From JAGOEF01 sp964511665 (lineage in GTDB: Bacteria; Bacteroidota; Bacteroidia; Bacteroidales; ML635J-15), in the NCBI GenBank assembly GCA_964511665.1, contig CAZEHA010000023.1, positions 1 to 49,175 on the forward strand: a stretch of 49,175 nt of DNA, read 5' to 3'. Made by a program: the position numbers and the translations under genes. The first letter of the stretch is position 1, and every line of letters starts with the position of its first letter. Under the pieces are notes generated by a model. The model saw nothing but the letters and a program-made list of their open reading frames with translations, was not told where the DNA came from and searched no databases. Positions 6,010 to 15,041 of the stretch are shown piece by piece.

Positions 6010-9000
6010 ATGGTAAAAAATTTTCAAAAAAAACGGATACAGCCAACAATAGCTAGTATGGTGTTGTTTTGTACGGCAGCACTGTTCTTTTCGACTATGG
6101 TTCATTCCCAGTCTTCGGCAAATTATGCCGATATTATAGCTGTGGTTTCAACGGGTAGTACAAGTGCCGAGGAAGCAATTAATCAATCCAACGGTTTGTA
6201 TGCTGAAGGTGCATGTAATTGTGTTTCCGAAAGCTATTTTGAAGAACCCGGCCTTACGACGTATCTTGCCGGTACCAGTATTACCATTACGCGCAGTGCC
6301 GCTACTATCTGTTCAGGGCAATCGGTAAATATTACCTGGACATACAGTTTGGGCGATGCTCCTCAGGGCTATGCCCAATACTCAACCAATGGCAGCACAT
6401 GGATTAATCTGGGCGCAAGTCCTGCAACCCTGAGTTTTACTCCCGGAGTTGGAATAACTACATTTTATGGTCGTGTAGTGGGTAATCTTGGTATTGTGCA
6501 GTTGAATGCCACACCGGTAAGCGTTACGGTTTATTCGCGGTCATCAACCACTCCAACATTAATTTCGCCTGCCAATTCGGTATTGGTATTTAGTACTCCG
6601 CAAACATTAAGCTGGTCGGGTACCATGGGTTCGCACCCCAGTTGCCGCTACGAGGTTCAGCTAAATGGAGGTACCTGGACATCAACCGGAAGTGCAACCA
6701 GTTATTCGGCAAACCTAACTCAGGGTGCAAATACCTGGCGAGTGCGTTATTACGATGGCTGTAACAATGCTTATTATACCACTTCGACACGAACCATATA
6801 TTATTATGTTGGAACAGCTTGCGGTACAGTAAATCATAATGGCGATAACTGGACCATTGCCACCAACCAAACATTGGGAGGCAACCATATCAATGTGGGT
6901 GCATTTGTGGTGAATTCGGGGGTGGTGGTAACGGTTAACCCGAGCTGTTATTTTTTCAATGTGGAAGCAAGTAGTATAAATGTTGCCGGAACCATCAACG
7001 GTAATGCAGCAGGCCCGCTAGGGGGATCTGGAGGGTCGGGTGGAGCATCAGCCTATAATTCCGATACCGAATACTGTTGGGGAGGCTATGGCGGTTCAGG
7101 TGGAAGTGCCGGTTCTGGGTCAGGTGGAGGTACTGCCGGAGGCAATGGAACACAAGGCACTTGTATCGATATGTATTGTGGAGGTCTGTTCTGTTTAGGC
7201 AATGAATATGGTTACGATGGTGGCGGTGGCGGTGGTGCCGGCGGTGGAGCTGGTTCTTATGGCGGTGCAGGTGGGTATGGTGCCTATGGCGCTTCGGGAA
7301 CAGGAGGTGGCGGAGCCAGCGGTGGCATGTATGGCTTGCCCGGTTCTGCAGGAACGACTTATGGCACCTCAACGGGCACCGATATTTCATCTGGTTCGGG
7401 TGGTGCCGGCGGCGGCGGCGGCGGCGGTTCGTGGAATTACGGATCAACGGGTGGAAACGGAGGCCGTGGCGGTGGGCAGGTAAAGTTGGTTTCGTCGGGA
7501 ACAACTACTATTTCGGGAAATATTTATTGCGATGGCGGCAATGGCGGTAACGGCGGGAATGGTGGTGGTGAATCAAATAATGGTGACAACGACTGTTCGG
7601 TAACCGGATATAATGGTTGTGCCATTTGTCCTCAAGAAAGCTACGACTATGCCGGTGGAGCAGGCGGAGGGGGAGCCGGAGGTTCGGGCGGGGGTATATT
7701 GGTTCAGAGTTGTGGAGCCGTTTCTATTACCGGTACGCTTCGTGCAAATGGTGGAAATGGTGGAACAGCAGGAGTTCCCGGACCCGTTAATGGAAATTGT
7801 TTCGATTGGGCTCAGGGAGGTGCCGGAGGAGGTGGAGGACGGGTAAAAGTATTCCGTAATCCTTGCGAATCGAATACTATTTCGGGTACATTCAATGCAA
7901 ATGGCGGGAGCGGTGGAACCAGTCCTTCGGGCTCGCTTTATTATGGTTATGCGGGCAGTGGAGGTACAGCGGAAACAGCAATTAACCACCCCGATTATGT
8001 TGCTTTAACGTCAGGAAGCATTGGTGGGGCACACACTGTTTGCACAGGTGCTAACCCGAATGGATTAACCAATTCGGCCTCGGCGGTAGGAGGAAACTGC
8101 GCAGGTACAAAAAACTACCAGTGGATGCAGTGCACTTCGGGCTGTGGTTCGCCGCCAAGCAATTATGCCGCTATTTCGGGTGCCACTGCGCTTACATACG
8201 ATGACGCAGGACCCCTAACACAAACTACTTACTATGTTCGCAGGGTTAATTCGGGAACCTGTACCCAATATTCCAATATTGTTGCAGTTACGGTAGTTCC
8301 CGATCCTGCAGCACCTACTGCTACAAAAGCTCCGGCTGATGCGGTGGTTTGCGAGGGCGAGCTCTTGTCGCTCACCGCAGTTACCGACAATGGCGGGGGA
8401 ACCGGGTCGTGCAACATACAGTATTCTTATTCTGTTGATGGTGGCTTGAGCTTTTCGGCATGGAGCAACACCTTAGCTTCGTTTAATGCCGTGGGTGGAT
8501 ACGAAAATATTATTAAAATACGAAAAAACTGTTCAGGCCTTGGCTGCGATATAAGTAGCGAAAATACTTATGTGTGGACGGTCGATGAAACCAGTGTGGC
8601 CGGAAGCATTTCAGCTGACCCCTCTGTAACGGTCTGTGCCGGATCAAAGGCTACACTAAATCTTAGTGGCTACACCGGTGCCATCCAATGGCAAACCAAT
8701 GCCAGCGGTTCGTGGCAGAATATTTCGGGAGCAACATCTTCAGAATATATTACACCAGAACTCACTTCCTCAACATCCTACAGGGTTATTGTAACTAGCG
8801 GTGTTTGTTCTGCAGCTACATCAGCATCTATTAATGTAAACATTGTTTCACCCGAAACTACCAATCTGGCAGCCAACGATTATGTTTGGACAGGCGCAGC
8901 CAGCAGCGAATGGAACGGTTCTACCAACACAAATTGGTTGCAATATTCTGGTTCTGTTTTTAGTGTTCCTGCCTCGGTGCCCGGCGATAACTCCAATGTT

Positions 9001-10932
9001 TTCATTCGTAAATCGGGAACCTGTTTCTCAACACCTCCCAACGTGAGTGTAACAAATGCAGCTCGATGCAACAATCTTACGATCGATACAGGCAATACTT
9101 TGAACTTGTCGAGTAGCGGTAATCTAATTATCTCTGGCAGTGTAATCAATAATGGAACCCTTACTGTTACCGGATCTCCCACAATCTATGTCAGCAAGAA
9201 CTGGTACAACAATGGTGTTTTCAACCCGGCAAGCGGAACTGTTTGGTTTGGAACAATGTTAGGAGGTTCTTGTACCATTGATGCCGGAGGAGTTGGTGAT
9301 GGGAAAAAGTTTAATAATATTACGATTAGCGGGTCGAATTATAGTTTTGGAAGCCATGTAGAATTGAATGATTTATATATCAGTGGAGGATATCTTAATG
9401 TGATTGGTTACGACATGTATGTTAACGGTAGCCTTAACGATGCTACTTTCGATGGAGCATTTTATCATAACAACAGTACGGCCTATTTTAATGGGACAAC
9501 GAAATCAATTACAGGTTTTAATGTGAAGTTTAATAATCTTGTAATTAATGGCAGTTATTCATCGTCGGGGATAAAAATTACTACTCGACAACCTTCGGGC
9601 ACAGGTGGAAATTTCACCATTGCCGAAGGAGCTTCGTTTAATGCCCCACACATGGATGTGGCCGGAAACTGGACAAATCAAGGTACTTTTACTTGTGGTT
9701 CGGGAGCTGTGTTTACATTCAACGGTACGAATCAACAAACCATTAATCATAATAGTGCAAGTTTCTCGAATGTAGTTTTCAACAACACATCGGCAGGAAA
9801 TCAGAATATTCTAATTACTTCGCCAATGCAAATTAATGGCAATGCCACTTTTACCAATGGTATTTTGCTTACATCCGGTTCGGGAATCGTTGGTTTTGGC
9901 AGCTCTGCAGGCGATGTAGCAGGTGGTACTGCAAATAGTTATATCGATGGTTTGGTTTCGAAAACAGGCACCACTGCCTTTACTTTCCCAACCGGCGAAG
10001 GCGATGTGTGGGCACCCATACGTATTAATGCTCCTGATGTTAGTTCAACAATTACCGCCGAATATAATTTTGTGCCGGGTCCGCTGAACTGGACGGCAGC
10101 TTATATGTGCAACGAAAGCGAAATGCACCACACCAGTGGTGTGGAACATTGGAACCTAACCACAAGCAATGCTACTCCGGCTGTAACCTTATTCTGGCAC
10201 GATGGTTCACGAAGCGGCATTACCGACCTGAGCGATTTGGCCGTAGCCCATTGGTCAGGGTCATGCTGGCAATTTCATGGCGGCGCTGTTTCGGGTAATC
10301 TCAGTTCAGGAAGCATTACATCAACCATTGCATTCAGCTCTTACAGCCCCATAACATTTGGCTCTAAAGCCAATATCAATCCCTTACCGGTAGAACTGGT
10401 ACATTTCAATGCAACTTGCTCGGGCAATTCCGTGCAACTTACATGGCAAACTGCTTCGGAACATAACAACGATTATTTTATGTTGCAACGAAGCCGCGAT
10501 ATGCAAAAATGGATTGATGTGGAACGGGTTGAAGGTGCCGGATATTCAAATAGTTTACAAGAATACGTAACCCGCGATGCGATAGCTGGAATGATGTATT
10601 ATCGACTAGTTCAACATGATTACGATGGACGTTCAAATTATTCGAATGTTATTGTTGTTCAATGCGACGATGCCGGTGATGCACCTAATGTAACAATTTT
10701 TCCGAACCCATGCACACACGAAGTAACGGTATCGGTCGAAAACTGCATTTCAAGCTATTTGCAAATAGAATTATTCGATCTGTTGGGTAAAAAGTTGAAC
10801 GAATGGTCTTTTGGTGAGTCATCGTCGGTATTCGAAGCGCAATTGAACATCGAAAACCTGCCGCCTTCGGTTTACATTCTGAAAATATCGGGTAGTTGTG
10901 GTGTGATGGTTTTTAAACTCGAGAAGAATTAG
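6010..10932 (+). CDS. Giant glycine-rich modular T9SS surface protein
   Basis: The 1640-residue protein starts with a basic/hydrophobic signal peptide ending near 'MVHSQ' (residues ~1-34). Ig-like, Pro/Thr/Ser-rich segments follow (~80-265). Residues ~330-660 form an extreme Gly-rich block (GGxGG repeats, in-frame GGC runs). Further Ig-like domains follow (~690-950), including a 'VCAGS...QWQ..ASGSWQNISG' type domain. Then comes a 'NDYVWTGAASSEW' module near residue 956, repetitive Asn/Gly/Ser beta-strand segments suggestive of a beta-helix, and a conserved pre-C-terminal block 'NPLPVELVHF'. A T9SS type A sorting domain ends the protein ('IFPNPCTHEVTVSV...'). It is probably a cell-surface adhesin or matrix protein exported by the Por system. 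No catalytic residues were recognised. It is paralogous to the gene at 15042-21185. Confidence 0.85.
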   Translation: MVKNFQKKRIQPTIASMVLFCTAALFFSTMVHSQSSANYADIIAVVSTGSTSAEEAINQSNGLYAEGACNCVSESYFEEPGLTTYLAGTSITITRSAATICSGQSVNITWTYSLGDAPQGYAQYSTNGSTWINLGASPATLSFTPGVGITTFYGRVVGNLGIVQLNATPVSVTVYSRSSTTPTLISPANSVLVFSTPQTLSWSGTMGSHPSCRYEVQLNGGTWTSTGSATSYSANLTQGANTWRVRYYDGCNNAYYTTSTRTIYYYVGTACGTVNHNGDNWTIATNQTLGGNHINVGAFVVNSGVVVTVNPSCYFFNVEASSINVAGTINGNAAGPLGGSGGSGGASAYNSDTEYCWGGYGGSGGSAGSGSGGGTAGGNGTQGTCIDMYCGGLFCLGNEYGYDGGGGGGAGGGAGSYGGAGGYGAYGASGTGGGGASGGMYGLPGSAGTTYGTSTGTDISSGSGGAGGGGGGGSWNYGSTGGNGGRGGGQVKLVSSGTTTISGNIYCDGGNGGNGGNGGGESNNGDNDCSVTGYNGCAICPQESYDYAGGAGGGGAGGSGGGILVQSCGAVSITGTLRANGGNGGTAGVPGPVNGNCFDWAQGGAGGGGGRVKVFRNPCESNTISGTFNANGGSGGTSPSGSLYYGYAGSGGTAETAINHPDYVALTSGSIGGAHTVCTGANPNGLTNSASAVGGNCAGTKNYQWMQCTSGCGSPPSNYAAISGATALTYDDAGPLTQTTYYVRRVNSGTCTQYSNIVAVTVVPDPAAPTATKAPADAVVCEGELLSLTAVTDNGGGTGSCNIQYSYSVDGGLSFSAWSNTLASFNAVGGYENIIKIRKNCSGLGCDISSENTYVWTVDETSVAGSISADPSVTVCAGSKATLNLSGYTGAIQWQTNASGSWQNISGATSSEYITPELTSSTSYRVIVTSGVCSAATSASINVNIVSPETTNLAANDYVWTGAASSEWNGSTNTNWLQYSGSVFSVPASVPGDNSNVFIRKSGTCFSTPPNVSVTNAARCNNLTIDTGNTLNLSSSGNLIISGSVINNGTLTVTGSPTIYVSKNWYNNGVFNPASGTVWFGTMLGGSCTIDAGGVGDGKKFNNITISGSNYSFGSHVELNDLYISGGYLNVIGYDMYVNGSLNDATFDGAFYHNNSTAYFNGTTKSITGFNVKFNNLVINGSYSSSGIKITTRQPSGTGGNFTIAEGASFNAPHMDVAGNWTNQGTFTCGSGAVFTFNGTNQQTINHNSASFSNVVFNNTSAGNQNILITSPMQINGNATFTNGILLTSGSGIVGFGSSAGDVAGGTANSYIDGLVSKTGTTAFTFPTGEGDVWAPIRINAPDVSSTITAEYNFVPGPLNWTAAYMCNESEMHHTSGVEHWNLTTSNATPAVTLFWHDGSRSGITDLSDLAVAHWSGSCWQFHGGAVSGNLSSGSITSTIAFSSYSPITFGSKANINPLPVELVHFNATCSGNSVQLTWQTASEHNNDYFMLQRSRDMQKWIDVERVEGAGYSNSLQEYVTRDAIAGMMYYRLVQHDYDGRSNYSNVIVVQCDDAGDAPNVTIFPNPCTHEVTVSVENCISSYLQIELFDLLGKKLNEWSFGESSSVFEAQLNIENLPPSVYILKISGSCGVMVFKLEKN
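7200..7500 (+). repeat. In-frame glycine-codon simple repeats
   Basis: This stretch inside the giant T9SS gene is dominated by GGN codons, including a run of six GGC then GGT at 7408-7428 and a GGTGGC run near 7219-7240. Triplet-unit slippage would change protein length without breaking the frame. Confidence 0.6.
8875..9012 (+). repeat. Long dispersed repeat shared with the second giant T9SS gene (copy A)
   Basis: 138 bp inside the first giant gene align without gaps to 18324-18461, with 13 differences counted by eye (about 90% identity). This includes uninterrupted matches of about 20 bp or more. It encodes the 'NDYVWTGAASSEW...FIRK' module and reflects gene duplication with possible gene conversion. 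Confidence 0.8.
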
Positions 10933-11033
10933 TGCTTCAGTTATTTGCCAAAGTACAACAACGATGAATAATTGTAACGTTGGCCTTTCACCGAAACGCA
11001 AAACTTTGTAAATTGCGTGTTAATTCTGTCGTT

Positions 11034-13685
11034 ATGAATTTACAATCAGCATTCATTGTTACTAGCCACGGTATTGGTGAAACTATACGCTTAAAACCAA
11101 TTGTTGTTTTTGTTGTGATGCTCCTGTTGTTTTCTGAAACATTCGGGCAAAGCTGGAGCGTGAATTATACTCCGCGTTTCAGGCATTTAAAGCAGATACA
11201 CCAGCTTGGCCGCGATATTGTTACTATGGTGGGCGGGTGGCCACAAAACGACTCAATTTCGTATATGGCCTACACCAACGATGGGGGACAATTGTGGCAT
11301 TTCGAAGATATCTTTCCGGGAGCCATGCTTAACGCTGCTGTTTTTTTTAACGATGGAAGAGCCCTTGCGGCAGGTTATAACGAAAAACTCTATAAAAGCA
11401 GCAACCGTGGAAGAAATTGGACGCTATCGTCGTTCAATGTGAACTTAAACCATCGCAATATAAATGCAATGGTTCGCTATGGCAGTAACACCTGCTTTGC
11501 GGCAGGCGGATTGCACAACGCCGGAGGCTTCATAATACACTCTGCAGATGCCGGCGAAACCTGGAGTATGCTGCACCAAAACAACGAAACCGAATTTGTG
11601 GCGTTACACATTTTGCCAACAGGCAGTTTACTGGCTTCGGGTACCGACAGTAATATTTTCTATAGCGATAATGCTGCCGAAAACTGGCAGCTTGCCCAAG
11701 TTGAACCCGCAATCGATAATATGCAAATCAATGCATTTGCTTTTGTTGATGCTTCAACCGGTTTTTGTGTAGGTGGCCGGCAGGGCAGCGATTCGATATT
11801 GCTTATAATGAAAACTATCGATGGGGGGCAGCATTGGTCCGAAGTATTGCGCCGCTCCGATCCGGTTCTCAACGATGTTTGTTTTGTAGACCAAACTACG
11901 TTGCTGGCAGTAGGCGATTATGGAATTATTCTCAAGTCGGTCGACAGCGGTAGCACATGGAGTCAATACCTTATCGAGGGAAATCCGGGCTATCATTTGT
12001 TTTCAATCGATTTTGCCAATATTCATATTGGAGCTATTTCAGGGCAGTATGGATTATATATGTTGTATAACGATGGTTTGCTTGGACTGCCCGAAGTATC
12101 TACTTATCATGCAACCCATGTTACATCAACCAAAGCTGAGTTGCATGCCATGGTAAATGCTGCTTTCAACGAGATAGAATTGTTTTTCGATTATGGCATT
12201 ACCGGAGGCGAATCGCACACCGTGCCAATGGGAACTTTTACCGGAGGAAACCCCGAATTTGTGAATTACACTGTGTCGGGCTTAACCCCCGACTCGTTTT
12301 GTTGGTGCAGGGCGTGGCTTAATCTAAGCAGCGAAACAATATATGGCGATACTGTGTGGTTCTTTACAGGCAACCCCATTCCCAACTGGGATTTTGAAGA
12401 TTGGACAACAAAGAGTTTTGAGGTGTTGAATAATTGGTATATGGTGGGTATTTGCGAAAAAGTAATTGAAAACGACCGAACTTACCTTGCAATGTTGCCT
12501 GTGGTTGACCCCGATCATAATTCAAAAACCAGTGCTATACTTAATGCCAGAATCGATGGAGAAGTTATCGACAACACAACGCAATTGATATATGCCGGAG
12601 GAAGTCAGATATCGCAAAAACCGCTGGAATTGCATTGCAGCATGCGTTACAGTGTGCACGAAAACGATAGTGCATTGGTTATATGTGTACTAAAAAGCAA
12701 CGGTGAATACGTAGCCGAACATTTTTTCTGGATAACAGGTAGTTCGGGGCAGGCATTTGTCGATACCGTTTTTTATTTGAATTATTATAACGAATCCACA
12801 CCCGATACCTTGATTCTTGGCTTTGCCGCCTCTAATCCCCTTCAAGAGGAAATTGTTTATAATAGTCGCCTCGACTTGGAACGATTTTGGTTTGACGTAA
12901 ATATCGAAATTCCCAACCAGAATTTAAACGAATGGACAACGGTGGTATACGACATTCCAGAGGGATGGATAAGCCACTGGAATACCGATTTTATGTGGTT
13001 CGAATCACTTGAATCGGTTTTGATGCGTACAGAAGAATCGTACCACAACAATTATGCACTTTGCTTACAAGCGGTGGTCGATGATTATCAGACCCGAATG
13101 GGAGAATTGGCCTTAAAACCTTATGGACAATACATTCCGATCTGTAATAATAGGCATAAGAACACTGAACTCTACTACAAATATTTCCCGGAACCATACG
13201 ATACGGCCACTATAAATGTAATGTTATATTCGGGCGGCGTTGAAATTGCCAACGGATTTGTCCAAATATTCGAGGAGCAAACCCAATGGAAAAAACTAAC
13301 CATACCGTTTAATTATTATTATGACCTGAATCCCGATGGGTTAAATATTGTTATCAGGTCAACCAAATGGGAAAATATTATGCCCTCGTTGCTTTGCGTC
13401 GATAAAATTTGTTTCGATGGCGATTTTATTCCGGTAAATACGCCGACTGTTCAAAACACACGATTATTCCCGAATCCGGCACACGATTATATAGTTTTCG
13501 AAATGCAAGGAAACTCCCATGCACGAGCCGAAGTGCTCAATTTGCAAGGGCAATTGCTCGGAACGCATCATGTTATATCGGGCGAAAACTATATCAGTGT
13601 AAAAACCTTGCCTTCGGGAATTTACCTTATTAGGGTGGTTTCAAGCGAGGCAACAATTCAGTATTTGCGGTTTATAAAACAATAA
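11034..13685 (+). CDS. T9SS-secreted BNR/YCF48-like beta-propeller protein
   Basis: The start at 11034 is preferred. An in-frame start at 10980 only adds an N-terminal extension ahead of the signal segment (hydrophobic 'PIVVFVVMLLLFSETFGQ'). The product is 883 residues. The first ~350 residues carry at least five Asp-box motifs of the S/NxDxGxTW type ('DAGETW', 'DGGQHW', 'DSGSTW', 'NRGRNW', 'NAAENW'), indicating a BNR or photosystem II stability factor-like beta-propeller. A fibronectin type III-like segment (~370-450) and jelly-roll-like regions opening with 'NPIPNWDFEDW' (~455-790) follow. The protein ends in a T9SS type A domain ('RLFPNPAHDYIVFE... LPSGIYLIRV'). It is probably surface-exposed and binds glycans or other polymers; no enzymatic residues were recognised. 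Confidence 0.82.
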   Translation: MNLQSAFIVTSHGIGETIRLKPIVVFVVMLLLFSETFGQSWSVNYTPRFRHLKQIHQLGRDIVTMVGGWPQNDSISYMAYTNDGGQLWHFEDIFPGAMLNAAVFFNDGRALAAGYNEKLYKSSNRGRNWTLSSFNVNLNHRNINAMVRYGSNTCFAAGGLHNAGGFIIHSADAGETWSMLHQNNETEFVALHILPTGSLLASGTDSNIFYSDNAAENWQLAQVEPAIDNMQINAFAFVDASTGFCVGGRQGSDSILLIMKTIDGGQHWSEVLRRSDPVLNDVCFVDQTTLLAVGDYGIILKSVDSGSTWSQYLIEGNPGYHLFSIDFANIHIGAISGQYGLYMLYNDGLLGLPEVSTYHATHVTSTKAELHAMVNAAFNEIELFFDYGITGGESHTVPMGTFTGGNPEFVNYTVSGLTPDSFCWCRAWLNLSSETIYGDTVWFFTGNPIPNWDFEDWTTKSFEVLNNWYMVGICEKVIENDRTYLAMLPVVDPDHNSKTSAILNARIDGEVIDNTTQLIYAGGSQISQKPLELHCSMRYSVHENDSALVICVLKSNGEYVAEHFFWITGSSGQAFVDTVFYLNYYNESTPDTLILGFAASNPLQEEIVYNSRLDLERFWFDVNIEIPNQNLNEWTTVVYDIPEGWISHWNTDFMWFESLESVLMRTEESYHNNYALCLQAVVDDYQTRMGELALKPYGQYIPICNNRHKNTELYYKYFPEPYDTATINVMLYSGGVEIANGFVQIFEEQTQWKKLTIPFNYYYDLNPDGLNIVIRSTKWENIMPSLLCVDKICFDGDFIPVNTPTVQNTRLFPNPAHDYIVFEMQGNSHARAEVLNLQGQLLGTHHVISGENYISVKTLPSGIYLIRVVSSEATIQYLRFIKQ

Positions 13686-13757
13686 TTTGCAATGTTTTTC
13701 GAATTTCAGTACATTCGCCGAAATGTAATTTCAATGTAATTCTAAACCATTTATATT

Positions 13758-14795
13758 ATGTATAAAACACTTATTGGCATGTGTATTGCCGCCGGCTTTA
13801 TTTTTGCGGTGTCCTGCACCGAAAAAACGATTCCCGAGATTGAAACAAATGCGGCTACCAATATTACCGAAACTGCAGCTACCCTCAATGCAAGCATTTC
13901 TGATAACGGCAGAAGCGATATTCTTTTTCGTGGTTTTGTATGGGGGCTTGAGGCAAACATTACCCTAAGTTCTAACCTCGGTTTTTCTGACAACGGAACG
14001 GGTGATGGCGACTATTCGTACGATATCACCGGCCTGCAACCCGCCACCGTGTATTACTTCAGGGCTTATGCTACCAACGAAATAGGAACAGCCTATGGCG
14101 AGGTTCTCAGTTTTACAACATTGTCGGAACCCTGGAACGGTGTGCCTTGCCCCGATTGCGAAACCATTACCGATATCGATGGAAATATATATCGCACAGT
14201 GCAAATTGGCGAACAATGCTGGATGGCCGAAAACCTGAAAACAACCAAATACAACGATAATACCTTTATTCAGGTAGTAGTCGACAACAACGAATGGAAA
14301 AACCTAACAACCGATGCCTGCTGTGTGTATGGCAACGAAGTTTCGTACAAAGATGATTACGGCATGTTATATAATTATTATGCGATTGAATCCGGAAAGC
14401 TTTGCCCCGAAGGCTGGCATGTAGCCACCGACAACGAATGGAAAACGCTGGAAGGTTTTGCCGACAGCGAAATCGAAATGAATGATGCCGTGTGGAATAA
14501 CGAAGGCTGGAGAGGAAGTGATGCCGGTAAAAAACTTAAAACAACCGATGTTTGGTATAGTGGTACCGATGAACAAGGAACCGATAATTTTGGCTTTGGC
14601 GCTGTGCCTGCAGGGCATCGCAATTCCGAAAACGGAGCATTCGAGCGAATTAACGAATGGGGTTTGTGGTGGGCTGCAAAAGAGCAGGGCGAAACAAACG
14701 TGTATCGCAGGCATATAAGCAACCACGAAGATAATATCGCCCGTTTTCCGAGTAACCCTGTTAGCGGATACTCGGTGCGCTGTGTGAAAAATTAA
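13758..14795 (+). CDS. FISUMP-domain outer-membrane lipoprotein
   Basis: The 345-residue product has a lipoprotein signal peptide with the lipobox ending at Cys21 ('IFAVSC'). Residues ~30-120 look like a fibronectin III-type domain ('NITETAATLNASIS', 'GLQPATVYYFRAYATNEIGTAYGE'). The rest (~130-345) is a FISUMP domain (Fibrobacter succinogenes major paralogous domain), with 'DIDGNIYRTVQIGEQCWMAENL', 'CPEGWHVATDNEWKTLE', 'GFGAVPAGHR' and the terminal 'YSVRCVKN'. FISUMP proteins are common surface lipoproteins in Bacteroidetes, with no firmly known function. It sits between the two giant paralogues on the same strand. Confidence 0.88.
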   Translation: MYKTLIGMCIAAGFIFAVSCTEKTIPEIETNAATNITETAATLNASISDNGRSDILFRGFVWGLEANITLSSNLGFSDNGTGDGDYSYDITGLQPATVYYFRAYATNEIGTAYGEVLSFTTLSEPWNGVPCPDCETITDIDGNIYRTVQIGEQCWMAENLKTTKYNDNTFIQVVVDNNEWKNLTTDACCVYGNEVSYKDDYGMLYNYYAIESGKLCPEGWHVATDNEWKTLEGFADSEIEMNDAVWNNEGWRGSDAGKKLKTTDVWYSGTDEQGTDNFGFGAVPAGHRNSENGAFERINEWGLWWAAKEQGETNVYRRHISNHEDNIARFPSNPVSGYSVRCVKN

Positions 14796-14892
14796 ACAGT
14801 ACTTCCTTCAAAGAACTTTTTTCCTAAACTCTACTTACTTGTGCCTGTTGAGTCTTGATAAAAATGACAAAAATTATAAAAATCAACATTTA

Positions 14893-14925
14893 TTTGAGTT
14901 TGTAATGTAATTATTTATATATTTG
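14893..14925 (+). promoter_or_regulatory. Bacteroidetes promoter of the second giant T9SS gene
   Basis: TTTG at 14893-14896, a 21-bp spacer and TATATTTG at 14918-14925 match the Bacteroidetes -33/-7 consensus. The start codon is 116 bp beyond the -7 box, so the leader is about as long as that of the first giant paralogue. No conserved structure was seen in it. Confidence 0.6.
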
Positions 14926-15041
14926 TAGCAGGCGCAATCAATTTGTAGTCGATGCTTTGTAGTGGCATGAAATTTTGTAAACAATTGAACTGCAATGAAT
15001 TGCGATTTATGGTTTCGTGTTTATATGATTAACTTATTGAT

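Noticed and set aside
7200..7500. CRISPR-like repetition
   Set aside because: The repetition is codon-level GGN in one reading frame, without constant-length repeats and unique spacers.
6995..7504. Long His/Arg-rich reading frame on the minus strand
   Set aside because: It is the antisense shadow of the Gly-rich coding block; its composition is explained by GGN codons read in reverse.
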